64,000 nt of DNA, from the NCBI RefSeq assembly GCF_030284385.1, contig NZ_CP127221.1, positions 2,175,001 to 2,239,000 on the forward strand, written 5' to 3'. The translations under genes and the position numbers were made by a program. This stretch comes from Altererythrobacter rubellus (GTDB taxonomy: Bacteria; Pseudomonadota; Alphaproteobacteria; Sphingomonadales; Sphingomonadaceae). Position 1 is the first letter of the stretch, and each line of letters starts with the position of its first letter. The notes below the pieces were generated by a model. That model was not told where the DNA came from, made no database searches, and was given only the letters and a program-made list of their open reading frames with translations. Below, piece by piece: positions 56,299-64,000 of the stretch.

Positions 56299-56538
56299 AT
56301 GACCACGAAGAAGACGACCGCCCGCAAGACCAAATCTGCTACCGTCAATCGCATGCTGCGCCGAAAGAATGGCGCGACCCTTGCCGAGATCGAGAGCGCG
56401 ACATGCTGGAAGCCGCATAGTTGCCGTGCCTTCCTGAGCGGAGTGCGCAGGAAAGGTACCGCGATCCTAAAGCAAACCCGATCGGATGGTCAGCTGGCCT
56501 ACAGGATCGCGGCGGAGGCCAGATCATGCAGGGCCTGA
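56299..56538 (+). CDS. DUF3489 protein
   Basis: 79 residues, basic N-terminus (TTKKTTARKTKSATV), then a small winged-helix-like fold (RMLRRKNGATLAEIESATCW, FLSGVRRKGTAIL). DUF3489 genes commonly precede DUF2924 and a serine recombinase in alphaproteobacterial elements, probably as DNA-binding accessory. Overlaps the next gene by 13 bp. Confidence 0.85.
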   Translation: MTTKKTTARKTKSATVNRMLRRKNGATLAEIESATCWKPHSCRAFLSGVRRKGTAILKQTRSDGQLAYRIAAEARSCRA

Positions 56539-56978
56539 ACATCGATGACCTGATGACCATGTCTCCACCAGAGCTTCGCGCCGCATGGCGTGAACATTTC
56601 AGGAAGCCTGCACCGGAAATTGGACCCGACCTGCTTCGCCGTGGGCTGGCCTGGCGGGTCCAGGCTCGTATTAACGGCGGCCTGACGACTTCAACGCGGA
56701 AGGCGGTCGAGAAGGCGCAGGAGCAGCTCGCGCGGACAGGCTCAGTCGCCTCACCCCGTGATCTTGCGATCAAACCCGGGACAAGGCTGGTCAGAGAATG
56801 GCATGGCAAGACCTATCACGTGCTCGTGCTTGATAATGGCTTCGAGCATGAGGGGCGTCATTACGAAAGCCTTTCGCAGATCGCTCGAGCCATTACCGGA
56901 GCGCATTGGTCTGGCCCGCGCTTCTTTGGATTGAAGAGACAAAGATCAGCCAAACCTCGGGCCAACACCAATGGCTGA
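56526..56978 (+). CDS. DUF2924 protein
   Basis: 150 residues from the ATG at 56526. Family landmarks: LRAAWREHFRKPAPEIGPDLLRR and ARAITGAHWSGPRFFGL. Partner of serine recombinases in mobile elements, function unknown. Overlaps the recombinase start by 8 bp. Confidence 0.88.
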   Translation: MQGLNIDDLMTMSPPELRAAWREHFRKPAPEIGPDLLRRGLAWRVQARINGGLTTSTRKAVEKAQEQLARTGSVASPRDLAIKPGTRLVREWHGKTYHVLVLDNGFEHEGRHYESLSQIARAITGAHWSGPRFFGLKRQRSAKPRANTNG

Positions 56979-58548
56979 GAAGAAGCGCTGCGCGATCTAT
57001 ACCCGTAAGTCCACCGAGGAAGGTCTGGAGCAGGACTTCAACAGCCTCGATGCGCAACGAGAGGCCTGTGCTGCCTTTATCCTGAGCCAGGCAGCCGAAG
57101 GCTGGGAACAGGTTTGCGAGCTCTATGATGACGGCGGCTGGTCAGGCGGCAACATGGATCGTCCAGCGCTCGGACAGCTGCTGGCAGATATCGAGGCCGG
57201 CAAGGTCGATGTCATCGTGGTCTACAAGGTCGACCGTCTGACCCGAAGCCTCGCCGATTTCGCAAAGATCGTCGAGATCCTCGATGAGAAGGGAGCTTCC
57301 TTTGTCAGTGTCACTCAGGCGTTCAATACAACAAACTCAATGGGGCGCCTGACACTCAATGTCCTGTTGTCCTTCGCCCAGTTCGAACGCGAGGTCACCG
57401 GAGAGCGGATCAGGGACAAGATCGCGGCATCAAAGCAAAAGGGCATGTGGATGGGTGGACCGGTCCCGCTCGGATATCGGCTGGAAGACCGCAAACTAGT
57501 CATCGAGCCTTCCGAAGCGAAGACCGTTCGCATGATCTTTGGCCGTTATGTCGAACTTCGATCAATGCCGAAGCTGGTCGAGGATCTGGCAGCTAAAGGT
57601 GTTCGCACCAAGCAGAGGACATATAGGAGCGGCAAGATCGTCGGAGGCATACCGTTCGGCAAGGGCATGCTCGGGAACTTCCTAAAAAACCCGCTCTACA
57701 CTGGCCGGGTCAAACACAAAGATCAGATATACGACGGCGAACACGAGGCGATCATCCCGGTCGAACTCTTCGAGCAGGTACAGCAGATCTTCAAGGAGAA
57801 CGGTCAGGAATGGAGGCTGGGCAGGAAAGCGAAGAACCCGAGCCTGCTGACGTCTCTTATCACTGATCCGGATGGGCGACCCATGACACCGGAGCATTCG
57901 GCGAAAGGGAGCAGACGCTATCGCTACTATGTGACCCGCTACAAACCTGGCGAGAAGACCGCGGCGCCCTGGCGTGTGCCTGCTGGCGACCTTGATCGTG
58001 CTGCGATCCGGCTCTTCGGCCAGTGGCTGCAAAGCGCTAGCAGCGATGAAGCCGACGACATCGTTGCTCGAAAGGCACTGGCGGACCGGCTTGGAAGCCA
58101 GACCATCTTTGAACAACGTCAGGCGCTCCTCGATCTTGATATGAGGTTCGAGCTGGGTGCCGAAGCTCTTCGTATCTTGGACAAATGTGGGAAAAACGAA
58201 CTATCACTTCCTGCACGGATCGTCACTCACGGCCCGGAGAAGAGGCTGGCAATTCCGCCAGAAGGCTCCAACACAAGTTCCGCGCCTGATCCGGCCCTGA
58301 TGAGGCTGGTCGCTCAGGCCATGGCGGCCCAGCGGATGGTACTCAAGGGCACCGAAGATCCAGGCGTTGCAGGCTACAGCAAGCGATATCTCTGGCAGCT
58401 TCTGAGAATCAGCTGGCTCGCTCCTGACATCATCTCCGCGATAGTCGAAGGCCGGCACCCGGCCGGGCTGACCGGGCGAAGACTTCTTCGCGCAGCACAG
58501 CTACCTCTGAAATGGTCTGAGCAGCGCGAGTTTCTCGAGTTCTCCTGA
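56971..58548 (+). CDS. Large serine recombinase (integrase)
   Basis: 525 residues. The resolvase-type catalytic domain (1-150) has S14 in AIYTRKSTEEG, YKVDRLTRS and FEREVTGERIRDKI. A recombinase domain (PLGYRLEDRK to RTKQRTY) and C-terminal DNA-binding part follow. The zinc-ribbon/coiled coil is shorter than in phage integrases such as phiC31. It is the last gene of DUF3489-DUF2924-recombinase and ends 22 bp before the right repeat, so it is the presumed mover of the island. Confidence 0.93.
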   Translation: MAEKKRCAIYTRKSTEEGLEQDFNSLDAQREACAAFILSQAAEGWEQVCELYDDGGWSGGNMDRPALGQLLADIEAGKVDVIVVYKVDRLTRSLADFAKIVEILDEKGASFVSVTQAFNTTNSMGRLTLNVLLSFAQFEREVTGERIRDKIAASKQKGMWMGGPVPLGYRLEDRKLVIEPSEAKTVRMIFGRYVELRSMPKLVEDLAAKGVRTKQRTYRSGKIVGGIPFGKGMLGNFLKNPLYTGRVKHKDQIYDGEHEAIIPVELFEQVQQIFKENGQEWRLGRKAKNPSLLTSLITDPDGRPMTPEHSAKGSRRYRYYVTRYKPGEKTAAPWRVPAGDLDRAAIRLFGQWLQSASSDEADDIVARKALADRLGSQTIFEQRQALLDLDMRFELGAEALRILDKCGKNELSLPARIVTHGPEKRLAIPPEGSNTSSAPDPALMRLVAQAMAAQRMVLKGTEDPGVAGYSKRYLWQLLRISWLAPDIISAIVEGRHPAGLTGRRLLRAAQLPLKWSEQREFLEFS

Positions 58549-58569
58549 GCCCGATACCTCTAAAAATGA

Positions 58570-58633
58570 ATCTGCAACTGGTGGCTGGGTTTTCGGGGGT
58601 TAGAGAACCGCCTGGAGATTTGCGCAGACTGGC
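58570..58633 (+). repeat. Right direct repeat (putative attR)
   Basis: Second copy of the island boundary repeat (59/64 identical by eye to 30741-30804). It follows the recombinase stop by 22 bp and lies about 125 bp from the tRNA-Thr gene. Confidence 0.75.
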
Positions 58634-58756
58634 GGTGTCAGAGACGCTTCCAGGCACCCGGTTACAGAAGGCGAGCACGACAAGCGCCGGAATTGTCGGG
58701 ACAATACCAGTTCACCGAACCTTCTATAAGGTATTGATATAAAAGAAAATAATAGG

Positions 58757-58832
58757 TGGTGCCGCTTACGTGACTCGAACACGTGACCCCATCATTACGA
58801 ATGATGTGCTCTACCAACTGAGCTAAAGCGGC
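58757..58832 (-). tRNA. tRNA-Thr (CGU)
   Basis: 76 nt with 7-bp acceptor stem (GCCGCTT/AAGCGGC), D-arm GCTCAGTTGGTAGAGC, anticodon loop TTCGTAA (CGT), TTCGAGT T-loop and encoded CCA. Confidence 0.96.
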
Positions 58833-58852
58833 ACATTCTCGCGTTTGAGATG

Positions 58853-58926
58853 TGGAGGCCCGAGCCGGAATCGAACCGGCGTACAAGGATTTGCAGTCCT
58901 CTGCGTCACCACTCCGCCATCGGGCC
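58853..58926 (-). tRNA. tRNA-Cys (GCA)
   Basis: 74 nt with acceptor GGCCCGA/TCGGGCC, anticodon loop CTGCAAA (GCA), TTCGATT T-loop and encoded CCA. It lies 20 bp upstream of tRNA-Thr, likely one transcript. Confidence 0.96.
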
Positions 58927-59051
58927 TCATCCCAACCCTTTCGGGCGCGGACGCGGCCAACTAGCGATTCGCGAACATATTGGCAATCATATTGATAGGT
59001 GACGTTAGGTCAGGCTGGACGAACGCAGGCAAAGCCGACAGGAAGCTCACC

Positions 59052-59831
59052 ATGTCTGTCCAATCGTTTCTTGCCCCGATCACCGGTCAAACCGCGGTGA
59101 TTGATTTGCCCGATGCTGAAAACTGGATGCAGGGGCGTACGCTCTATGGCGGTGCTTCGGCACTAATTGCCTACACTTATGCAATTCGCGCTTTCACCGA
59201 TCTACCACCGCTGAGAGCAGCACAAGTCGGCTTTGTTGCTCCTGTTGGAGGTAGAGTGGAACTTCAAGCAGAGATCGTACGACAAGGGCGCAGCGTCACG
59301 CAATTGCGAAGCGAACTCTATCAGGATGGCGCTTTGGCGCTTACGGCGTTCTTTCTTTTTGCTGAGCCAAGGAAGCCAAATGCGCTCTACCCGACCAGGA
59401 AACCGTCTGACTTTCCACCCCCTGCGGAAGAAAGCGAAGACGTGATGTCGGACAAGGGACCCAACTTCCTTCGCAACAATTTCGAGATTCGCCGAGCGCA
59501 GAATGTGAGTGGACCAGGCGAACCGGTTGTCAGACGCTGGGCCCGGCTCAAGAATCGCGAAGAACTGGATCCTATCAGCGAGCTTATCTTGCTGGGCGAT
59601 GTATTGCCTCCTGGTGCGATGCGGGCGATGCAGCGGCAGGGTCCGATCAGTTCAATCAACTGGTCATTCAATCTGCTGGAAACCAATCCGCAGACTGAAG
59701 ATGGCTGGTGGGTGTCGGAGAACGCCAGTCAGCACGCCAACAATGGGTATTCATCTGAACGCTTGCGGCTTTGGAACAGCGAAGGTCAGCAGGTTATCGA
59801 CGGTCTGCAATCGGTTGCGATCTTCGGATAA
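59052..59831 (+). CDS. Acyl-CoA thioesterase family protein (hotdog)
   Basis: 259 residues from the ATG at 59052, where family similarity starts. The double-hotdog thioesterase shape is seen in LYGGASALIAYTYAIRAF and QVGFVAPVGGRVELQAEIVRQGRSV, and a second half ending ASQHANNGYSSERLRLW. It likely hydrolyses acyl-CoA in fatty acid breakdown, in keeping with the crotonase gene convergent to it. Confidence 0.85.
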   Translation: MSVQSFLAPITGQTAVIDLPDAENWMQGRTLYGGASALIAYTYAIRAFTDLPPLRAAQVGFVAPVGGRVELQAEIVRQGRSVTQLRSELYQDGALALTAFFLFAEPRKPNALYPTRKPSDFPPPAEESEDVMSDKGPNFLRNNFEIRRAQNVSGPGEPVVRRWARLKNREELDPISELILLGDVLPPGAMRAMQRQGPISSINWSFNLLETNPQTEDGWWVSENASQHANNGYSSERLRLWNSEGQQVIDGLQSVAIFG

Positions 59832-59846
59832 GAGTTCGCCGCCCTC

Positions 59847-60647
59847 TTAAACATCCTCAAATTTCGGTGTGCGCTTTTCCATTCCGGCCATGACCGCCTC
59901 TACCTGATTCTTAGAGCGCTTGATCGCGTGCTGCTCTAGGCTTTCTTCCATGAGTATTGCGTCAGTACCGAGTTCAACCATCCCGGCATGAAGCCGTTTT
60001 GCAGCACGGATCGCATGCGGGTTGCGATTGGCAATTTCGTCCGCGAGCGCAGTAGCTTTTTCGAGCGGATCGCTATCGATATGCGTGGCCAGACCAAATC
60101 CCTGCGCCTCTGTTCCGCTAAATTCGCGATTGGTATAAACCAATTCACGCAGCACATCATCGCGCACCAATCCACGCCACAAAGCGTACCCTCCCATGTC
60201 GGGGACCAGTCCCCACTTCAATTCCATGATTGCCATACGAGTGTCTGGATGAACAATGCGGATGTCCGCTCCGCTGGCAATCTGCAAGCCGCCTCCAAAG
60301 CATACCCCATGAACCGCAGCAATTACGGGAACAGGGAGCTTGCGCCATTGCATGGCGACCTGCTGTGGTCGGTTAGCATTGCCATGCGTACGATCAGTCA
60401 ACTCTGGCTCATCCGGCGATGGCTTGCGAGCAAAGTTAGAAAGATCAAGGCCTGCGCAAAATGCGCGACCTTCGCCGGAAAGTACAACAACCCTAAGGCC
60501 TTTCATTTTATGAAGAGCCTGGCCGGCCTCGATAATCGCTTCGAACATGTCCGGATCGAGTGCGTTCATCTTGTCTGCTCGGGTCAGCCGGACCTGCGCA
60601 ACTCCATCATCGCCTAACGCGATGGCTACCCTATCTCTAAACTGCAT
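59847..60647 (-). CDS. Crotonase / enoyl-CoA hydratase family protein
   Basis: 266 residues with both oxyanion-hole segments: GEGRAFCAGLDLSNF and AVHGVCFGGGLQIASGADIRI. ELKWGLVPDMGG follows in place of the usual catalytic glutamate stretch, so hydratase or isomerase activity cannot be decided. Fatty-acid or related CoA metabolism. Confidence 0.88.
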   Translation of the reverse strand: MQFRDRVAIALGDDGVAQVRLTRADKMNALDPDMFEAIIEAGQALHKMKGLRVVVLSGEGRAFCAGLDLSNFARKPSPDEPELTDRTHGNANRPQQVAMQWRKLPVPVIAAVHGVCFGGGLQIASGADIRIVHPDTRMAIMELKWGLVPDMGGYALWRGLVRDDVLRELVYTNREFSGTEAQGFGLATHIDSDPLEKATALADEIANRNPHAIRAAKRLHAGMVELGTDAILMEESLEQHAIKRSKNQVEAVMAGMEKRTPKFEDV

Positions 60648-60885
60648 TTGCGCCTCGCTTTATTGAATTGTGCGGAAAGTGGCGCAAGTGCTGCAGAGTG
60701 TCCAGTATGAGTCCGTCCAACTATCTAATGTGCAGCACGAAAAACCTACGATCAATTAGTTTTCAAACAGACTCGTCAGCCATTCCTTCTCCCTCACGTT
60801 GCGAGCGAGCGCGGCAAAGTACGACAGTATCTAAAAGATGCACGCCGGTTTCGGATCAAAGGCTGGTGAGTCCGGTTAAGTTTGG

Positions 60886-62085
60886 CTAAGCGGCCGAACT
60901 GTTAATACCCAAAGAGTTGAAATATCTCTTTATATTACGGGCAGCCTGCCGGAGTCTTTGCTCGTTCTCGACCATCGCGATTCGCACAAAACCCTCTCCT
61001 TTCTCACCGTATCCCACGCCCGCAGCAACTGCGACCTTTGCCTCGGTCAACAATTGCTTGGAGAATTCCAAACTCCCCATGTGAGCCAGAGCCGGCGGCA
61101 GAGGTGCCCAGGCGAACATCGATGCAGCAGGCGAGGGAATCTCCCACCCGGCGCGCGCAAACGCGTCTACCATGACATCGCGCCGCTTGTGATAGAGCTG
61201 ACGATTGGTTTCGACGATATCTTGCGGTCCGTTAAGTGCGGCACAGGCTGCTGCCTGGATCGGCGTGAAAGCGCCATAGTCAAGATAGCTCTTCACCCGT
61301 GTCATCGCCGCAATCAGCTGCTGATTTCCGACTGCAAAACCCATCCGCCAACCAGCCATAGAATACGTCTTTGACATGCTGGTGAATTCGATCGCGACAT
61401 CCTTCGCGCCCTTCACCTGCATGATCGACGGCGTCGGTTTGCCGTCATAATACAACTCGGAATAGGCCAAATCGGACAATATCCAGACTTCATTGTCGCG
61501 CGCCCAATCAACCAGTCTCTCATAAAAAGCGAGATCCACAACTTCGGCAGTCGGGTTGGATGGATAGTTCACCACCAACAAACTGGGACGCGGCACTGTA
61601 TAATTCATCGCGCTTTCCAGCGCGGCCCAGTATTGCTCATCGGGCGTGGTCGGCACGCTTCTAATTGTCGCTCCGGCAATGATGAAGCCGAAGGTGTGGA
61701 TCGGATATGATGGGTTTGGCGCGAGGACCACGTCACCAGGCGCCGTGATCGCATTGGCCAAACTAGCAAGACCTTCCTTTGATCCCATTGTGACGACAAC
61801 TTCACGCTCGGGATCGAGCTCCACCCCGAACCGACGCCCGTAGTAATTGGCCTGTGCCTTGCGCAGCCCAGGAATACCCTTTGACTGTGAGTATCCGTGG
61901 GCGTCCGGTTTCTTAGCCACTTCGCACAGCTTCTCGATCACATGTGCAGGCGGCGGCTGGTCAGGATTACCCATGCCCAGATCAATGATGTCCTCACCAC
62001 CCTGACGCGCCGCATGCCGCATCGCATTCACTTCTGCGATGACGTAAGGTGGCAAGCGCTTCATGCGGTAGAAGTCAGTGTCCAT
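60886..62085 (-). CDS. Class I/II aminotransferase, AlaC-like
   Basis: 399 residues from ATG 62085. The PLP lysine is in TSMSKTYSMAGWRMGF, and NYPSNPTAEVVD and the ADEGN-like LGMGNPDQPPP opening place it with the AlaC / LL-diaminopimelate-type group. It probably makes alanine from pyruvate with glutamate, or acts on aromatic/aspartate-family acids. The 50 bases upstream of 62133 have no better start. Confidence 0.88.
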   Translation of the reverse strand: MDTDFYRMKRLPPYVIAEVNAMRHAARQGGEDIIDLGMGNPDQPPPAHVIEKLCEVAKKPDAHGYSQSKGIPGLRKAQANYYGRRFGVELDPEREVVVTMGSKEGLASLANAITAPGDVVLAPNPSYPIHTFGFIIAGATIRSVPTTPDEQYWAALESAMNYTVPRPSLLVVNYPSNPTAEVVDLAFYERLVDWARDNEVWILSDLAYSELYYDGKPTPSIMQVKGAKDVAIEFTSMSKTYSMAGWRMGFAVGNQQLIAAMTRVKSYLDYGAFTPIQAAACAALNGPQDIVETNRQLYHKRRDVMVDAFARAGWEIPSPAASMFAWAPLPPALAHMGSLEFSKQLLTEAKVAVAAGVGYGEKGEGFVRIAMVENEQRLRQAARNIKRYFNSLGINSSAA

Positions 62086-62216
62086 CTGGTGCCTTTCTTT
62101 AGACCCGGACCAACCTTGGGCGGATCGATGCATACGAAACTACGGTAATAGTAGTCGAACTGAAAAAGCAATCCAGCTATACCGTACCGCAACAAGACTT
62201 TTGAAAGATATCATCG

Positions 62217-64000
62217 ATGGCAAACGACCCGAAAGACTTTCTTAAGGACAGCGGCGAACCCTTTCGCGCCTTTTTTGATATGCAGGGCGAAGCGATGCGC
62301 GAGATGATGGGCGAGTTCGGCATGCCAGGCATGGAGAATAGCGCTAAGCTAACAGGTGATGCCGGAGAATTCGCTCAAGTTGCTCGCGAGATTCAATCGA
62401 TGTGGTTTGAATTCATGGCGGATCGCACGCAAGGCGCGGGCTCTGGGTCCAATCCGTTCGATCCAGCACAATGGCTAACGCTGGCGCAAGGCATGGCAAA
62501 ACAGATGCCGACGGACCCGATTGAGACCGCTCAGAAGATGGCGAAGGATTCCATGGAGATCTGGCAGGGTGTGCTGGGCAGTTTCATTGGCGGGGTCACT
62601 GGAGAGAACAAGCCTGAAGTTGACCCTCTGCCGCGCAAGGACAGGCGCTTTGCCGCAGAAGAATGGCGCGCGCATCCAGCGTTTGCCTTGCTTCACCAGA
62701 CCTATCTGATGATGGCCGAATACTTCGTCGGCGCTGCCAAGCAGGTCGAAGGTATTGCTCCGGAAAAGCGCAAGCAGCTCGAGTTCGCAACCACGGCACT
62801 GGTGGACGCGATGAGCCCGGACAACTTTATCCTGACCAATCCGGTCGTGCTCAAGCGCACCATCGAGACCAAGGGTCAAAATCTGCTGAAGGGCATGCGC
62901 CACCTTATCAATGATCTTAAAAAGGGGCAGCTAACTCACACCGATGCCGAAGCCTTCGAGTTGGGCGTCAATCTGGCAGCGACGCCCGGAAAGGTAGTGC
63001 ACGAAACGCCGCTCTACCAGCTTGTCCAGTATAGTCCGTCTACGGATGAGGTTTTCGCCACCCCTTTGATCATCTTCCCTCCGTGGATCAATCGTTTCTA
63101 CATCCTCGATCTGACAGCCAAGAAGAGCTTCATCAAATGGGCTGTGGATCAAGGCATCACAGTGTTCGTAGTGAGCTGGAAGTCAGCCGATGCGTCAATG
63201 AAAGATGTCGTGTGGGATGACTACATCCGCGCGCAAATCGATGCGATTGATACCGCGCGAGAGCGGTTGAAGGCACCAAGCGTTCACACCATTGGCTACT
63301 GCGTTGCAGGGACGACCCTCGCAGCGACTTTGGCTGTGCTGGCGAAACGCGGCGAGGCAGACAAGGTCAAGAGCGCAACCTTCTTCACCGCTCAGGTGGA
63401 TTTCGAAAAGGCTGGCGAACTTAAGCATTTCATCAATGACAACCAGCTGGACATGATCTCGAGCCTGTCCAGCGATGGGTATCTTGATGGACGCTATCTG
63501 GCGGCAACCTTCAATTCGCTGCGCGGCAAGGACCTGATCTGGAATTATGTTGTCAACAACTACCTGTTGGGTGAGGATTACCCGGCCTTCGACCTGCTGC
63601 ACTGGAACGGGGATGTAACTAACCTACCAAGCAAATGGCATGCGGATTATCTGCGTGACCTCTATCGCGACAACAAGCTGGTCGTGCCAGAGGCATTGAG
63701 CGCTGATGGAACACCGATTGACCTGACCGAGGTTAAAACGCCAAGCTACATCCAGGCTGGTCGGGAAGATCACATTGCTCCAGCAAAGAGCGTTTGGAAG
63801 GCGACTGAGCATTTCAAAGGATCAGTTACCTTTCTGCTAGCAGGGTCCGGCCATATTGCCGGTGTCGTCAATCCCCCGGCCGCTAGCAAATACCAATACT
63901 GGACCGGCGACAGCCGGGCCGGTTCGCTTGAAGACTTTATAGATGGCGCAACCGAGCACCCTGGCAGTTGGTGGCCACATTGGTTCGAGTGGCTGCAAGA
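62217..64000 (+). CDS. phaC: Class I poly-hydroxyalkanoate synthase, 3' end cut
   Basis: The ATG at 62217 opens 594 codons that run off the window. Class I PhaC features: N-terminal helical region, GYCVAGT lipase-like box with catalytic cysteine at about 362, later AGREDHIAP (catalytic Asp) and GSGHIAG (catalytic His). It polymerises (R)-3-hydroxyacyl-CoA into storage granules. Class I enzymes are about 600 residues, so little is missing. Confidence 0.95.
   Translation, partial: MANDPKDFLKDSGEPFRAFFDMQGEAMREMMGEFGMPGMENSAKLTGDAGEFAQVAREIQSMWFEFMADRTQGAGSGSNPFDPAQWLTLAQGMAKQMPTDPIETAQKMAKDSMEIWQGVLGSFIGGVTGENKPEVDPLPRKDRRFAAEEWRAHPAFALLHQTYLMMAEYFVGAAKQVEGIAPEKRKQLEFATTALVDAMSPDNFILTNPVVLKRTIETKGQNLLKGMRHLINDLKKGQLTHTDAEAFELGVNLAATPGKVVHETPLYQLVQYSPSTDEVFATPLIIFPPWINRFYILDLTAKKSFIKWAVDQGITVFVVSWKSADASMKDVVWDDYIRAQIDAIDTARERLKAPSVHTIGYCVAGTTLAATLAVLAKRGEADKVKSATFFTAQVDFEKAGELKHFINDNQLDMISSLSSDGYLDGRYLAATFNSLRGKDLIWNYVVNNYLLGEDYPAFDLLHWNGDVTNLPSKWHADYLRDLYRDNKLVVPEALSADGTPIDLTEVKTPSYIQAGREDHIAPAKSVWKATEHFKGSVTFLLAGSGHIAGVVNPPAASKYQYWTGDSRAGSLEDFIDGATEHPGSWWPHWFEWLQ

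Larger units (their letters stand above)
30741..58633. mobile_element. 28-kb genomic island with serine recombinase
   Basis: The segment is framed by a 64-bp imperfect direct repeat (30741-30804 and 58570-58633). The right repeat starts 22 bp after the stop of a large serine recombinase, the usual place of the attachment site in such elements. Everything between is accessory: a terminase relic, unknown proteins, nucleases, a restriction locus, IS fragments and a DUF3489-DUF2924-recombinase module. No conjugation or capsid genes are present, so it is not a complete phage or ICE. Limits are inferred from the repeat, not from comparison with an empty site. Confidence 0.75.

Noticed and set aside
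30741..58633. Intact prophage
   Set aside because: Only a terminase fragment and recombinase module are phage-like; capsid, tail and lysis genes are missing.

Overview
The window looks like chromosome of an alphaproteobacterium of the order Sphingomonadales, most likely Erythrobacteraceae. The evidence is the family content of the ordinary genes: COQ9, a ubiquinol-cytochrome c chaperone next to DUF177, hslVU, an EipA/DUF1134 protein, YcgN, a Caulobacter/Sphingomonas-type TonB receptor and a class I PHA synthase. The leftward rRNA promoter at the left edge is also of a type I associate with this group. The species call is inference from gene families, not a database match.

Layout. 1-500: leader and promoter of an rRNA operon that runs leftward out of the window. 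497-21711: core housekeeping genes (retropepsin-like protease, Atm1-type ABC exporter, M16 protease, SulP transporter, ACT protein, HslVU, BamE, cytochrome bc1 chaperone, DUF177, SSB, COQ9, ankyrin protein, SCO, YcgN, YgjP-type protease, RibD/RibE, aromatic aminotransferase, EipA). 21960-23497: tRNA-Ser(GCU), then a thioredoxin-type arsenate reductase overlapping an AqpS-type aquaporin. 23567-28722: an organophosphate-scavenging operon (TonB receptor, beta-propeller phytase, PhoX-like phosphatase). Its receptor gene carries one in-frame TAA near the 5' end. 29107-30627: an AT-rich porin.

About 30741-58633 is a 28-kb genomic island. It is bounded by two imperfect 64-bp direct repeats and ends on the right with a DUF3489 - DUF2924 - large serine recombinase module. 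A truncated phage terminase lies just inside the left repeat. Cargo, left to right: a YbjN protein and a 1005-residue zinc-ribbon protein of unknown role; a RecB/Cas4-like nuclease; a LprI-TonB fusion; two tandem tiny paralogues; a class III sirtuin with a C-terminal extension; an HExxH metallopeptidase; then a leftward DNA-defence block.

The defence block is two back-to-back leftward operons. The upstream one is cytosine methyltransferase (with its own HTH) - Vsr - McrB-like AAA - McrC/LlaJI-like nuclease. The second, behind a 530-bp palindrome-rich control region, is a 72-residue protein - GHKL (MutL/MORC/Hsp90-type) ATPase - two unassigned proteins - ExoI-like DEDDh exonuclease. I think this composite is the strongest candidate for a poorly described anti-phage system. 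Next to it, fragments of one IS3-family element bracket an unknown 362-residue protein and a UvrD-type helicase with a ParE/RelE-like N-terminal domain.

Right of the island, 58757-64000 is chromosome again: tRNA-Thr(CGU), tRNA-Cys(GCA), an acyl-CoA thioesterase, a crotonase, a class I/II aminotransferase and a PHA synthase gene cut by the window end.
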